Positions 52,504-61,285 of a stretch of DNA of 64,000 nucleotides are shown one piece after another; position 1 is the stretch's first letter; each line of letters begins with the position of its first letter. Source of the stretch: Berkiella sp964594635. Its GTDB lineage: Bacteria; Pseudomonadota; Gammaproteobacteria; Berkiellales; Berkiellaceae. Where the stretch lies: positions 62,001 to 126,000 of the forward strand of contig CAZQMV010000002.1 of assembly GCA_964594635.1 (NCBI GenBank). Direction: 5' to 3'. Under the pieces are notes generated by a model. The model did not search any database and was not told where the DNA came from. It saw nothing but the letters and a program-made list of their open reading frames with translations. Both the position numbers and the translations under genes were made by a program.

Positions 52504-54652
52504 AGCGCTTTTTCGCAATTTGCTGCTTACCTTTAGGTGGTGCTTTGGTTTCTTTAATCGCACTATCTTCGACGGGCTTAGAAAACGTCAACACTTTGCC
52601 AACGGATTCTACTTCAGCTGATGGTTTCAATAAACTGGTTATTTTAGTATTAATTTCAGCATAGAAATCTTGCAGTACATTCTTGCTTAAATGCTGCAGT
52701 AATTCTTCATAAGAGTTAAATCTATTTCCTTGGTAGTCGACGCGTTGCTTGGCAGTGATTCGTTTCTCATCAAAGAAACTCTTGAAATCATCTATCATGG
52801 CATCGCGAACAGGCTTTGAAAATTCTAAATGTTCAACCAATTGACACTCCTTTGGTCCTAATTCGTCTTTATCATTAAGATGAACCGCAATCAGATTAGT
52901 CAATGCCGCTTGGGTAGCAATGAGCGTTTCTTTATTCAACGTTTTTAACTTGCTAAAAATAGCTTCTTTATGCCCATCTTCCGCTAAATACAGTGACTTG
53001 AAACGATTAACGAAGGTATCTTTTGTTAATGGACGTGTGCTTGGGCTGTCACAGAGGATTGTTAAAAATTGAGCGATCCATTTTCTAACACCCATCAGAC
53101 AAGTGGGTTTGTCTCCTTTGCCATCATCAATTTCTTTACCTGCTTGCCGATTCAACTCGGCATCATCATAGTTATGGCCGCGGCCCATCCCCGCGAGAAT
53201 AATATTAGCGAAAGACATTTTTAATTGATCATGAGTATAACCGTTAGGAGCAGCTTTAGTCAGATCAGAGGCGTCAAGCCATAAATAGGCAATGATGATT
53301 TTTTGCTCATTTGGGATAGCCGCAGAGCGACCGCCACCTGGATGATGATTAGTATGTGGAGCATTGGGATCAATCCAAGGATTGGGGTGTAAAAAGAGAT
53401 AACGATAAGCGGTATGCGCTGAATTTGTACGATACAATGATTGTACATGAGCGCTTAAAGAGGGATCATAGTTAAGCGGCAGCTTCTTGCCTGCGTGGAT
53501 AACAGGATTTTGTTCATAATTTTTCTCAAGGAAAGTACGAATTTCACCGAAAATGGCATCGATGCCTTTGTTGTTAAACGTTCGTTGATGGCGTTGTTGA
53601 ATTTGACCTAATTCTCGTATCTCTTTTTGACTCAATGCGCCCATTGCGCCTTCGCGATGTCGAGCTAATTCGCCAGGCGTTGCATCGGCTCTTGGGGGTA
53701 TCCAATCAAAGTGATGACCTCCTGGGCCTCCTGTTAGCAATATAGAAAGGATCTCTGTCAATGCGTCAAACTCTCTGATACGACGGATTGGGCGAGGTGT
53801 AAACGTAATAGGACCGCTGGATTGAAAGGTAGCTACGGCTTCTATCTGTAAGAGGCGAGTGATGATATCAAAATGGCCATTTTCTTGTGCTATGCGCACT
53901 GCTTCATTATTGTTAAAGGTAATATTTTGCAGCACATTGGGGCACGCAATCAGTGCTTCCACTATGGCAAGTGAGCCAATGTTGCAAGCTGTACGAAGGG
54001 CAACATTATTTTGACAGTGTGCATTGTCTTTGACTTGGTTATTGCGAAGCAGCGCTGTCACCATGTTTTGGCGTCTTTCTTGAATGGCAAGTGTCAATAA
54101 AGCATTATGATTATCGCTAAGATGCGCTTGTACGGTGGCATGTTCTAACAATCTTTCAAAAACAGCAGGCCTGTTTCGAAAAATTGCCTCTTCACAAAGT
54201 AATGTTAAGTCGGCGGTGCTCATGAGTGCGACATTGTCGTTGGTTAAGAGCGCTATCGCGCGTGGTGAATCATTTAAACGGAGCGCATCTGTAATCATAT
54301 TCACATTGCTTCTAGGGCGTGATCGTGATGTGACGTCCGCAGCATGACTGCTCCTGTTTCTAAAACGGTTTAGAAATCCAGTAAAGGCTGTTTTTACCAA
54401 AAAAACAGTGCTACGAATTAGTATTTCGATATTGAGTGGCATCGTAATAGAAAGCGTAAACATCGTCATGGCGCTGATGGGGTAAGTCGAGACGATGCCT
54501 AAGGTAAATAAAGCGCCAAGTAGATAAGCAAAAAGTTTGCGACGCGTAAAACTTTGTACAAAATGACGAAGGATATTTATCCAAGCGAGAGAATACGCTC
54601 TCATTGTATTTTTAAAACGCGTCCATCGACTTGGCGCTGGTGCTGCTAGCAT
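52502..54652 (-). CDS. Ankyrin-repeat membrane protein with shared C-terminal module
   Basis: 716 residues from the ATG at 54652 (AGGAG 7 nt upstream). Two hydrophobic helices near the start (LFAYLLGALFTLGIVSTYPI; MTMFTLSITMPLNIEILI) are followed by ankyrin-like repeats at about residues 120-290 (LLTLAIQERRQNMVTALLRN; NNEAVRIAQENGHFDIITRL). A long helical region leads to the motif GRGHNYDD ... IDDGKGDKPTC (DKPTC at 514-518). This last part aligns with the ankyrin protein at 11010-12674. The protein is probably membrane-bound and possibly an effector; both points are inference. The C-terminus is Lys-rich. Confidence 0.82.
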   Translation of the reverse strand: MLAAPAPSRWTRFKNTMRAYSLAWINILRHFVQSFTRRKLFAYLLGALFTLGIVSTYPISAMTMFTLSITMPLNIEILIRSTVFLVKTAFTGFLNRFRNRSSHAADVTSRSRPRSNVNMITDALRLNDSPRAIALLTNDNVALMSTADLTLLCEEAIFRNRPAVFERLLEHATVQAHLSDNHNALLTLAIQERRQNMVTALLRNNQVKDNAHCQNNVALRTACNIGSLAIVEALIACPNVLQNITFNNNEAVRIAQENGHFDIITRLLQIEAVATFQSSGPITFTPRPIRRIREFDALTEILSILLTGGPGGHHFDWIPPRADATPGELARHREGAMGALSQKEIRELGQIQQRHQRTFNNKGIDAIFGEIRTFLEKNYEQNPVIHAGKKLPLNYDPSLSAHVQSLYRTNSAHTAYRYLFLHPNPWIDPNAPHTNHHPGGGRSAAIPNEQKIIIAYLWLDASDLTKAAPNGYTHDQLKMSFANIILAGMGRGHNYDDAELNRQAGKEIDDGKGDKPTCLMGVRKWIAQFLTILCDSPSTRPLTKDTFVNRFKSLYLAEDGHKEAIFSKLKTLNKETLIATQAALTNLIAVHLNDKDELGPKECQLVEHLEFSKPVRDAMIDDFKSFFDEKRITAKQRVDYQGNRFNSYEELLQHLSKNVLQDFYAEINTKITSLLKPSAEVESVGKVLTFSKPVEDSAIKETKAPPKGKQQIAKKR

Positions 54653-54828
54653 GATGCTACTCCTGAAAAATAATCTATTCAACTAAATGATTAATGATCA
54701 TTCATGTTGCGTCGGAGCCTAACAAGGAAAATTTTTAAGGGAAAGTTAATTAGATGAAAATCCGATAAGCGGCTTATTTAGATCTTTAAAAAGGTATCTT
54801 CTATCCGTTACGAGAAATTTATTTTATT

Positions 54829-54857
54829 CTTGTATCCCGCGATGCTGGGATAACAAG
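54829..54857. repeat. Short palindrome of the TATCCC-GCG-GGGATA type
   Basis: CTTGTATCCC (54829-54838) and GGGATAACAAG (54847-54857) pair around GCGATGCT with one bulge. The core resembles the widespread intergenic palindromes of the form CATCCCGCG...CGGGATG seen in many proteobacteria. It lies in the 5' region of hppA, about 45 nt before the start, so it could also act in its mRNA leader. Confidence 0.5.
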
Positions 54858-54900
54858 ATACCTAAGCAGCAAGGTTGATAACAAAAAAGAGGGATTGGTA

Positions 54901-56979
54901 ATGGAATTGAATGTTTTTATTCTAGGATGTGCTTGCATGGCACTGCTTTACGGCATTTATGCTGTACGGCAGATCTGCGTTGCACCAACGGGTAATGCAC
55001 GAATGGTTGAAATTGCAGCGGCGATTCAAGAAGGGGCAGGTGCCTATCTAAATCGTCAGTATGCAACCATTGGTGTCGTTGGGATTTTCATGGCGGCGTT
55101 TTTAACCTATGTGCTAGGAATGTATGTTGGTATCGGTTTTGTTATCGGTGCGGTGCTTTCAAGCCTTGCAGGTTACATTGGTATGAACGTTTCTGTTCGT
55201 GCAAATGTTCGCACCGCAGAAGCTGCTCGTACAAGTTTAGCAACTGCTTTGAATGTCGCCTTTAAAGGTGGTGCTATTACCGGTATGTTGGTGGTAGGGC
55301 TTGGATTGCTGGGTGTTACCGGTTATTACATGTTTTTGCAAAATGAAGGTATCTCACAGCGCGCGATGATGGAAGCGTTGATTGGCTTAAGCTTTGGCGC
55401 ATCATTGATCTCTATTTTTGCTCGTCTTGGCGGGGGTATTTTTACGAAAGGTGCTGACGTCGGCGCCGATTTAGTTGGCAAAATTGAGGCGGGCATTCCA
55501 GAAGATGACCCACGCAATCCTGCTGTGATTGCTGATAACGTGGGCGATAACGTGGGTGACTGCGCAGGGATGGCTGCCGATCTGTTTGAAACCTATGTGG
55601 TAACCATTGTTGCAACCATGGTTCTTGGCGCAATCTTCGCGAGCGGCGCTGTGGCTGAAAAATTAATGATGTATCCGTTACTCATTGGGGGCGTCTGCAT
55701 TTTAGGTTCTATCATTGGTACTTTTGCCGTGAGATTAGGCTCTACCAAAAACATCATGGGTGCGCTTTACAAAGGATTAATTGTTTGCACGCTTGTGTCT
55801 GCAGGGTTGATTGTGGGGGCGACCAATTATCTGTTTGGTTTAGATAAAGAAATTATCCTAAACGCAGGTTCAACGTCTGGCATGAAACTCCTGATTTGTG
55901 CGTTAACCGGTTTAGCTGTAACAGGTTTAATTGTTTGGATCACGGAATATTACACTTCCACACGTTATCGTCCTGTGCGCAGTGTTGCAGCGGCTTCTGA
56001 AACAGGGCACGCTACCAACATCATTCAAGGGTTAGCGATTTCCATGGAAGCTTGCGCATTGCCTGTATTGGTCATTTGCGTTGGTATTTTGGTTTCATTT
56101 ATTAATGCTGGCTTATTAGGTGTGGCAGTTGCTGCAACCGCGATGTTAGCGCTCGCAGGTATGATTGTTGCCTTAGATGCGTATGGCCCGATCACCGATA
56201 ATGCGGGCGGCATTGCAGAAATGTCTGAACTTCCACCGGAAGTCCGTGTCGTGACCGATGCGTTAGATGCTGTGGGTAATACAACTAAAGCTGTCACCAA
56301 AGGGTATGCGATTGGCTCTGCTGGTTTGGCTGCATTAGTCTTGTTTGCTGCTTACACTGAAGATTTAAAACACTATTTCCCTAATTTGGACATTGAGTTT
56401 ACCTTGAATGATCCTTTTGTGGTTGTCGGTTTGTTTATTGGCGGTCTGTTACCTTACCTCTTTGGTGCAATGGGTATGATGGCGGTCGGACGTGCTGGCG
56501 GTCAGGTGGTGGTTGAAGTGAGACGTCAGTTCCGTGACATTAAAGGTATCATGGAAGGCACAGCTAAACCTGAGTATGGCAAAGCGGTCGACATGTTAAC
56601 CAAAACGGCGATTAAAGAAATGATCTTGCCTTCCTTATTGCCAGTGTTAGCACCTGCTGCGATGTATTTTATTATTAACATGGTCGCTGGCCAGGCAGCA
56701 GCATTTACGGCGCTTGGTGCAATGTTGTTAGGCACGATTGTTACTGGCTTATTTGTTGCGATTGCCATGACCTCAGGCGGTGGTGCTTGGGATAATGCCA
56801 AGAAATACATCGAAGATGGTCATCATGGTGGCAAAGGTTCCGATGCGCATAAAGCTTCTATCACAGGTGACACGGTTGGCGATCCGTACAAAGATACGGC
56901 AGGCCCTGCAGTGAATCCGATGATCAAAATCATCAATATCGTGGCGCTCTTAATGCTTGCGATGTTGGCAGCTCACTAA
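54901..56979 (+). CDS. hppA: Membrane-bound H+-translocating pyrophosphatase
   Basis: 692 residues from the ATG at 54901 (AGAGGG upstream), about sixteen membrane helices. The pyrophosphate site is intact: GGGIFTKGADVGADLVGKIE, then GIPEDDPRNPAVIADNVGDN and VGDCAGMAADLFE, and near the end TGDTVGDPYKDTAGPAVNPM. GNTTKAVTKGYAIGSA carries Lys where K+-dependent enzymes have Ala, so it should be a K+-independent proton pump. It uses pyrophosphate to energise the inner membrane. Own unit with a terminator. Confidence 0.96.
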   Translation: MELNVFILGCACMALLYGIYAVRQICVAPTGNARMVEIAAAIQEGAGAYLNRQYATIGVVGIFMAAFLTYVLGMYVGIGFVIGAVLSSLAGYIGMNVSVRANVRTAEAARTSLATALNVAFKGGAITGMLVVGLGLLGVTGYYMFLQNEGISQRAMMEALIGLSFGASLISIFARLGGGIFTKGADVGADLVGKIEAGIPEDDPRNPAVIADNVGDNVGDCAGMAADLFETYVVTIVATMVLGAIFASGAVAEKLMMYPLLIGGVCILGSIIGTFAVRLGSTKNIMGALYKGLIVCTLVSAGLIVGATNYLFGLDKEIILNAGSTSGMKLLICALTGLAVTGLIVWITEYYTSTRYRPVRSVAAASETGHATNIIQGLAISMEACALPVLVICVGILVSFINAGLLGVAVAATAMLALAGMIVALDAYGPITDNAGGIAEMSELPPEVRVVTDALDAVGNTTKAVTKGYAIGSAGLAALVLFAAYTEDLKHYFPNLDIEFTLNDPFVVVGLFIGGLLPYLFGAMGMMAVGRAGGQVVVEVRRQFRDIKGIMEGTAKPEYGKAVDMLTKTAIKEMILPSLLPVLAPAAMYFIINMVAGQAAAFTALGAMLLGTIVTGLFVAIAMTSGGGAWDNAKKYIEDGHHGGKGSDAHKASITGDTVGDPYKDTAGPAVNPMIKIINIVALLMLAMLAAH

Positions 56980-56986
56980 TCTCGAT

Positions 56987-57019
56987 GCTCCTCTGCATCA
57001 AGCAGGGGAGCTTTCTTTT
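56987..57019 (+). terminator. Terminator after hppA
   Basis: GCTCCTC and GGGGAGC form a stem with an inner TGC/GCA pair around ATCAA, followed by TTTCTTTTT. It begins 8 nt past the hppA stop. Confidence 0.8.
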
Positions 57020-57130
57020 TAAAAATAAATTCTTAAATCCCCTTGTATTCAATGTCGTGCTGAATTAGTATCCTGCGTGTTGCAGTAAGTCGCGATTACT
57101 TGCAAGAAACAGCATAGCAAGCGGTAGCAT

Positions 57131-57197
57131 GAGTGCTTTTTTTGTCGCGAGAGATGAAGTAGGGATGTCTCATCGTACTCTCTTCAAAGAAGCACTC
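57131..57197. other. Long imperfect hairpin in the 319-nt intergenic region
   Basis: GAGTGCTT (57131-57138) pairs with AAGCACTC (57190-57197), extended by a TTTT/AAAG stretch; inside, GAGAG (57149) pairs with CTCTC (57178) and ATGA with TCAT. The whole forms an imperfect rod of about 67 nt. The rest of 56980-57298 holds only the hppA terminator. It could be a small RNA, a repeat relic or chance; no family is recognised. Confidence 0.35.
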
Positions 57198-57298
57198 AAT
57201 ACTACGTGAAACCTTCTCATTCACCCTAATCTAGCTTGAATTCTAGCTAGTTAAAAACATATAATCTTGCCTTACTTAAGTAGGCAAGGGTTCACGAA

Positions 57299-58261
57299 AT
57301 GTTAGGTAATTACGATCGCCTGTTAGAGCTGAGAAAATCGCTTCATCATTCAGCAAAAGAAGCCTCTTGGGGTAGTGTTTATGCGATGCTTAAATCCAAT
57401 CCTGGCCTTGGCCATCACCCTGATCCCTGGCCGCAGACATTGGGTTGGTCTCTTACCGATCATGCGGTTTATCAAGAGCGAATAGAAGTGATATTGATGT
57501 TGCGCCAGCAGTTTCAGCTTCGTCAGTCACCGCAACCTAGCGTTATTCTATCTCTTGCACTTAGCCAACGTTGGCCATGGATCCTATGCTTGCTGAACGA
57601 GCGTATCCTGTCAGTCAATGTGATTTGTATGCGACCAAATGGTGAGCGTGTCACGTTATTAGATTTAGCTGCCTCAAATGTGCATATGGTGAAGACCTTA
57701 TGTTATGGCTATGCTGCAAAAACAGCACAGGAACTTGATGTGAAATCGACGATCGAGAAAATGTTTATCGCTGCCAAACAAAAACGGTGGTCAGATGTAT
57801 TCAAAATGATATCCGAAGAAATTGTCAATGTTGATTTTCTTGATCGCTCTACAACGAATAATGCAACTTTGTTGCATTATGCTTATGAGCAACGTAATCA
57901 AACTGCATTTTTGAAACTGATAGATGAATGCCATGCCAGTCTAGATGAAATCAGAAATGAGGATAATGATCTCTATGGATCCTTGCTTGATTTTTATGAT
58001 CAGTGCAATTATGACAGGGATCGAAGAGAAGAAGAGCGATTAATTGAACAATTTAAACAAACCCTAAGTTTGAGCGATGAGACCCAGCAGACTGAAGATC
58101 ACCTTGCGCCAGTTTCTCGCCCTTTGATACCCTCCCCTTTATTAACCTCATCATTCCCAGTAATGTCAGATGCTGAAATTGTTGGCATTAGAGCGCTTAA
58201 GCCAGAGAATGATGAAATCATTGAGCAAAAGGTTGAAAAACGAGTCCCCTGGAAGATTTAA
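57299..58261 (+). CDS. Hypothetical protein with degenerate ankyrin-like helices
   Basis: 320 residues, no signal peptide. Segments such as VTLLDLAASNVHMVKTLCYG and ATLLHYAYEQRNQTAFLKLI follow the TLLHxAxxxxxxxxxxxLI pattern of ankyrin units, but the repeats are few and worn. The last 90 residues are Pro/Ser/Glu-rich and likely flexible. An ankyrin-type effector is possible. AAGG lies in the right place before the ATG region (GCAAGGGTTCACGAA). No near relative recognised. Confidence 0.65.
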   Translation: MLGNYDRLLELRKSLHHSAKEASWGSVYAMLKSNPGLGHHPDPWPQTLGWSLTDHAVYQERIEVILMLRQQFQLRQSPQPSVILSLALSQRWPWILCLLNERILSVNVICMRPNGERVTLLDLAASNVHMVKTLCYGYAAKTAQELDVKSTIEKMFIAAKQKRWSDVFKMISEEIVNVDFLDRSTTNNATLLHYAYEQRNQTAFLKLIDECHASLDEIRNEDNDLYGSLLDFYDQCNYDRDRREEERLIEQFKQTLSLSDETQQTEDHLAPVSRPLIPSPLLTSSFPVMSDAEIVGIRALKPENDEIIEQKVEKRVPWKI

Positions 58262-58268
58262 GATATTA

Positions 58269-58640
58269 TTATTGTTTTTTAATATCATCAATATTACGTT
58301 GAATACTGGCTAATTGTGCATAACGAAAGCGTTTAATGCGGCTGTATTCTTCCATTTCCTTGATGATTTCATTACGCAACTTTTCATCGTGGTGTTGCTC
58401 AAAATGCCACAATTGTTTAGCAAGCATATTTTTTCGCGTTTTACTGCGTTCAAGCTCTGCTTGTGATTCGAGTTCTTTTTGCGATAGAGCCTGTAACAAT
58501 GATTCTTTTAATGCTTTAAATTCAGCGATGTTTTGTGAGTTGCTTTGAGCTTGTGCATTCACTTGCATGCGCAATACATGGAATTCTTTGAGCATTTCTT
58601 TGAGTGATTTATCCAGAGCGGTTTCTTGCAGTGCCACCAT
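58269..58640 (-). CDS. Coiled-coil protein
   Basis: 123 residues from the ATG at 58640 (GGAGA 5-6 nt upstream; an upstream in-frame ATG at 58703 has no site). Almost all one long amphipathic helix rich in Glu, Lys, Gln and Leu (KEMLKEFHVLRMQVNAQAQS; ALSQKELESQAELERSKTRK). No other feature. Its function is unknown; convergent with the ankyrin-like gene, 7 nt away. Confidence 0.65.
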   Translation of the reverse strand: MVALQETALDKSLKEMLKEFHVLRMQVNAQAQSNSQNIAEFKALKESLLQALSQKELESQAELERSKTRKNMLAKQLWHFEQHHDEKLRNEIIKEMEEYSRIKRFRYAQLASIQRNIDDIKKQ

Positions 58641-58761
58641 ATACGTCTCCTTTTCTTTAATTGTGGCTTGATTATACCAAAGCAACAAATAAGAAATAAG
58701 CATGTTTGCTAAGTGGTCGTAACAGCTCTTTTTTACAGAACCACTGGAAAAACAGTGGTTA

Positions 58762-58950
58762 TCAAGGAAGTGCTATCAGAATCATGGCTCCTGTTGTACA
58801 CATGATCATGATTAATGCAGCCTCTGGCGTGGCATTGGTTAAAGCAGCGAACCCAAGACCTGCGGTAATACCTGAAAACATAGCAAATGAAACCATGCCC
58901 CAACCTGCGCCTGCAACGGCCAAAATTTCTGTGTTTTGTAACTCTCTCAT
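58762..58950 (-). CDS. Double-glycine-type leader peptide, hydrophobic
   Basis: 62 residues from the ATG at 58950 (AAGGA 8 nt upstream). Leader MRELQNTEILAVAGAG fits the bacteriocin leader consensus (M-R-E-L-x-x-x-E-I-x-x-V-x-G-[GA]). The mature peptide WGMVSFAMFSGITAGLGFAA and onward is Gly/Ala-rich and strongly hydrophobic with one Cys, like pore-forming class IIb microcins. No transporter or immunity gene is recognised next to it; the 13-kDa coiled-coil gene upstream on the same strand is a possible partner only by position. Confidence 0.65.
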   Translation of the reverse strand: MRELQNTEILAVAGAGWGMVSFAMFSGITAGLGFAALTNATPEAALIMIMCTTGAMILIALP

Positions 58951-59082
58951 CTTAACTATCCTTGTGGTATCAATTTCTTTACGGGACATTAAACCATAGT
59001 AGCGTAATTACAAGCAAAAAAGATCGGTGGTAAGTACAATTGTAGAAGTGCTGTCGCTATTATATGGTAATAGGAGGTATTC

Positions 59083-59352
59083 TTGAGTATGGGGAGTCGT
59101 GTCATGCCTAAGCTTAAAAAGGTGAGCTTTGATATCCCTGAAAAATCATTGAAAAAAATTGATAAATTAGCGCAGATCACAGTGCGCTCACGTGCCTTTA
59201 TTCTCAACGAATTAGTCGATAATTATTTAGATGAGCTAATTGGTTTTTATATTTCCTCGCAACGTTTGCGTAATACGCCAGAAAGCGAGTATGTCCCCAT
59301 AACGAAGGCACACAAGTTAATCCAACAAAAAAGAGATACGCAACCAAAGTGA
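59083..59352 (+). CDS. Ribbon-helix-helix antitoxin (CopG/ParD type)
   Basis: 89 residues. The TTG at 59083 has AGGAGG 5 nt upstream; the ATG at 59104 with GGGGAG upstream is an alternative. The N-terminal strand-helix-helix (KKVSFDIPEKSLKKIDKLAQ, then VRSRAFILNELVDNYLDEL) is a ribbon-helix-helix DNA-binding fold. The C-terminal part should wrap the toxin. It lies 6 nt before the toxin gene and likely represses its own promoter. Confidence 0.82.
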   Translation: MSMGSRVMPKLKKVSFDIPEKSLKKIDKLAQITVRSRAFILNELVDNYLDELIGFYISSQRLRNTPESEYVPITKAHKLIQQKRDTQPK

Positions 59353-59358
59353 GGCTAT

Positions 59359-59640
59359 ATGACTTGGGATTTGCTAGTGAACCCGATAGTGATCGAAACC
59401 TTGCAATATTACGACGAGGAAGTTGCTAAGAGTGTTATTGATTATTTAGAGCATCAGTTGGTTAAAATGCCTGAGCCGCAAACACATGCTGATAGTTTAA
59501 ATCATATGACCGGCATTGTGACCTTTTCACGATCAACCCAGCATGGCGTGGTCATGATCTTTGCTCAAATAGATTATGAGCGAAATCGCATTAAAATCTT
59601 ACATGTACAACTGCGAAATAACGCTTATGATCAGCGTTAA
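59359..59640 (+). CDS. ParE/RelE-type toxin
   Basis: 93 residues. The small alpha/beta toxin fold is suggested by a helical hairpin (IETLQYYDEEVAKSVIDYLE), then DSLNHMTGIVTFSRSTQHGV, VVMIFAQIDYERNRIKILHV and a C-terminal basic turn. It follows a ribbon-helix-helix gene in the order antitoxin-toxin. RelE-like toxins cut mRNA in the ribosome and ParE-like ones poison gyrase; the sequence does not decide which. Distance and order make the pair a type II toxin-antitoxin module. Confidence 0.75.
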   Translation: MTWDLLVNPIVIETLQYYDEEVAKSVIDYLEHQLVKMPEPQTHADSLNHMTGIVTFSRSTQHGVVMIFAQIDYERNRIKILHVQLRNNAYDQR

Positions 59641-59667
59641 AAATGCAATCCCTTGCACGCGATAACT

Positions 59668-59928
59668 TTATTTTGCTAATAAATAAGAATTAGCGTTATC
59701 GTATTCGTAGGCGCTGACACCGATATTGATCCTGACTTGATTCACATCAAAACCTGCGTCGGTTAGCGTTGTTACCAATTCAGAAAACTGTGTGCCAACT
59801 TTAGTTGATTCGAATTGACCTGCAATATATGGCATCATGCTAAGCGGTACATCGGTATTCAAATTAACGTTATAGTTTTTAGCGCCACCAGCGATAGCGA
59901 GAATGGCTTGATGATTGAGTACTTGCAT
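59668..59928 (-). CDS. Double-glycine-leader protein
   Basis: 86 residues from the ATG at 59928 (GAGG 6 nt upstream). The leader MQVLNHQAILAIAGGA has the GG cleavage site at 14-15. The mature part of 71 residues (AKNYNVNLNTDVPLSMMPYI onward) is not especially hydrophobic and contains NVNLN and several Asn/Tyr repeats, so unlike the other leader peptides here it may be a soluble processed peptide. It is convergent with the toxin gene. Confidence 0.62.
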   Translation of the reverse strand: MQVLNHQAILAIAGGAKNYNVNLNTDVPLSMMPYIAGQFESTKVGTQFSELVTTLTDAGFDVNQVRINIGVSAYEYDNANSYLLAK

Positions 59929-60042
59929 TATAAACCTCATAAATTAATTAAGTAGCTTGCCAACTATAACTGGAATGCTAATAGACATCAATGTAAGTTA
60001 ATTGAATAACAATTTATCAAATAAAATGGAATAGACAAGCAA

Positions 60043-60519
60043 ATGAGCAAAATAGCATGGAATGCGACGTTAAAATTGTGGGCTTTTGGCTTGCTCAAAG
60101 TACCTATGATTGCCTGGGTAAGACCCAAAGTCATCGAATTGAATGACCAACGATCGGTTATCAAAATCGCACTCACAAGACGCACCAAGAATCATTTGCA
60201 TTCCATGTATTTTGGCGCGTTATGCGTGGGAGCGGATGTCACAGGTGGCATTCACATGATGCATTTTTTAAATCATCAAATGGGTAAATTGTCTTTTGTG
60301 TTTAAAGATTTTACCGCCAATTTTTTAAAACGTCCCGAGGCCGATGTACATTTCATCTGTGATGACGGTCCATTCATTAAAGAAACGCTAGAAAAAGCGA
60401 AAATATCGAAAGAGCGTGAAAACGCTTTAATCAACATTATTGCGACCACGCCGAGTTTATCGGGTGATGAGCCCGTTGCTCGTTTTACCTTAACGTTGTC
60501 TGTTAAATACAAAATGTAA
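60043..60519 (+). CDS. DUF4442 hotdog-fold protein
   Basis: 158 residues. The hotdog pattern (KVIELNDQRSVIKIALTRRT, NHLHSMYFGALCVGADVTGG, DGPFIKETLEKAKISKEREN) matches the DUF4442/YiiD-C-like family related to acyl-CoA thioesterases. The N-terminal basic-hydrophobic helix (WNATLKLWAFGLLKVPMIAW) may touch a membrane. Expected substrate is an acyl thioester, not proved. It is followed 14 nt later by the leader-peptide gene at 60534, suggesting a common transcript. Confidence 0.8.
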   Translation: MSKIAWNATLKLWAFGLLKVPMIAWVRPKVIELNDQRSVIKIALTRRTKNHLHSMYFGALCVGADVTGGIHMMHFLNHQMGKLSFVFKDFTANFLKRPEADVHFICDDGPFIKETLEKAKISKERENALINIIATTPSLSGDEPVARFTLTLSVKYKM

Positions 60520-60533
60520 TCAAGGAGTCTACT

Positions 60534-60749
60534 ATGAGAACATTAACAATAACTGAAATTGAAACGGTTAATGGTGCTGCTGTCATTCACTTGCCTTATG
60601 TGATGAACGAAGTGATGGAATATGGTGCAATGGGCGTTCTTATAAATATGATGCTCAATGGGGTAACGGCTGCAGCAATTGGCCATGGCTTGTTATTAGG
60701 TGCAGGTGTTGGTGCAAGCTATGCACTGATCCACTCAGTGATCTCTTAA
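60534..60749 (+). CDS. Double-glycine-type leader peptide, hydrophobic
   Basis: 71 residues, AAGGAG upstream (CAAGGAGTCTACT). Leader MRTLTITEIETVNGAA fits the same consensus as the peptides at 58762 and 59668. The mature peptide is a hydrophobic, Gly/Ala/Met-rich chain (GAMGVLINMMLNGVTAAAIG; LLLGAGVGASYALIHSVIS) with no Cys. It reads like a class IIb bacteriocin subunit. It lies just downstream of the DUF4442 gene. Confidence 0.68.
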   Translation: MRTLTITEIETVNGAAVIHLPYVMNEVMEYGAMGVLINMMLNGVTAAAIGHGLLLGAGVGASYALIHSVIS

Positions 60750-60806
60750 TTTATTTATTAGAATTAGGTCTATACTAGGCCAGAGTGATTTAATAAGGAA
60801 TATGTT

Positions 60807-61229
60807 ATGAAAAGAACAGCGACAGCTCGTTGGACCGGTGATTTTAAACAAGGTAAGGGTGATTTATCCACAGAAAGTGGTGTGCTCAAAAATACACCTT
60901 ACTCTTTTACGACACGTTTCGAAGGCGAAAAAGGCACAAATCCTGAAGAGTTAATCGCCAGTGCACATGCAGGTTGCTTTACTATGGCGCTTTCTGCCTT
61001 TTTAGGTAAGGCGGGTTTTGTGGCAGAATCGTTAACCACCCAAGCCAATGTCGAATTAGCGCAAGTAGATGGCAATTGGACGGTTACCACTATTTTACTT
61101 GATTTAAAAGGTAAAGTGCCTGGAATAGATAATACGAAGTTTCAGGAGATAGCGCTTGAGGCTAAAAAGAATTGCCCGATCTCTCGTTTGTTGAATGCAA
61201 CCATTACGCTCAATGCAACGTTAGAATAA
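60807..61229 (+). CDS. osmC: OsmC-family peroxiredoxin
   Basis: 140 residues. The typical start KRTATARWTGDFKQGKGDLS, GTNPEELIASAHAGCFTMAL with the first redox Cys, and AKKNCPISRLLNATITL with the second Cys are all present. It reduces organic hydroperoxides. Length and motifs are normal. GGA and a terminator frame it as a single-gene unit. Confidence 0.95.
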   Translation: MKRTATARWTGDFKQGKGDLSTESGVLKNTPYSFTTRFEGEKGTNPEELIASAHAGCFTMALSAFLGKAGFVAESLTTQANVELAQVDGNWTVTTILLDLKGKVPGIDNTKFQEIALEAKKNCPISRLLNATITLNATLE

Positions 61230-61242
61230 TAAAGACAGATAT

Positions 61243-61271
61243 AAAAAAGGAGGGTTTTACCCTCCTTTTTT
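61243..61271 (+). terminator. Terminator after osmC
   Basis: Perfect 12-base arms (AAAAAAGGAGGG and CCCTCCTTTTTT) with a 5-base loop, ending in a T-run. A-run and T-run on either side suit both directions; the next gene is convergent. Confidence 0.93.
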
Positions 61272-61285
61272 ATGTGGCGTGTTTG

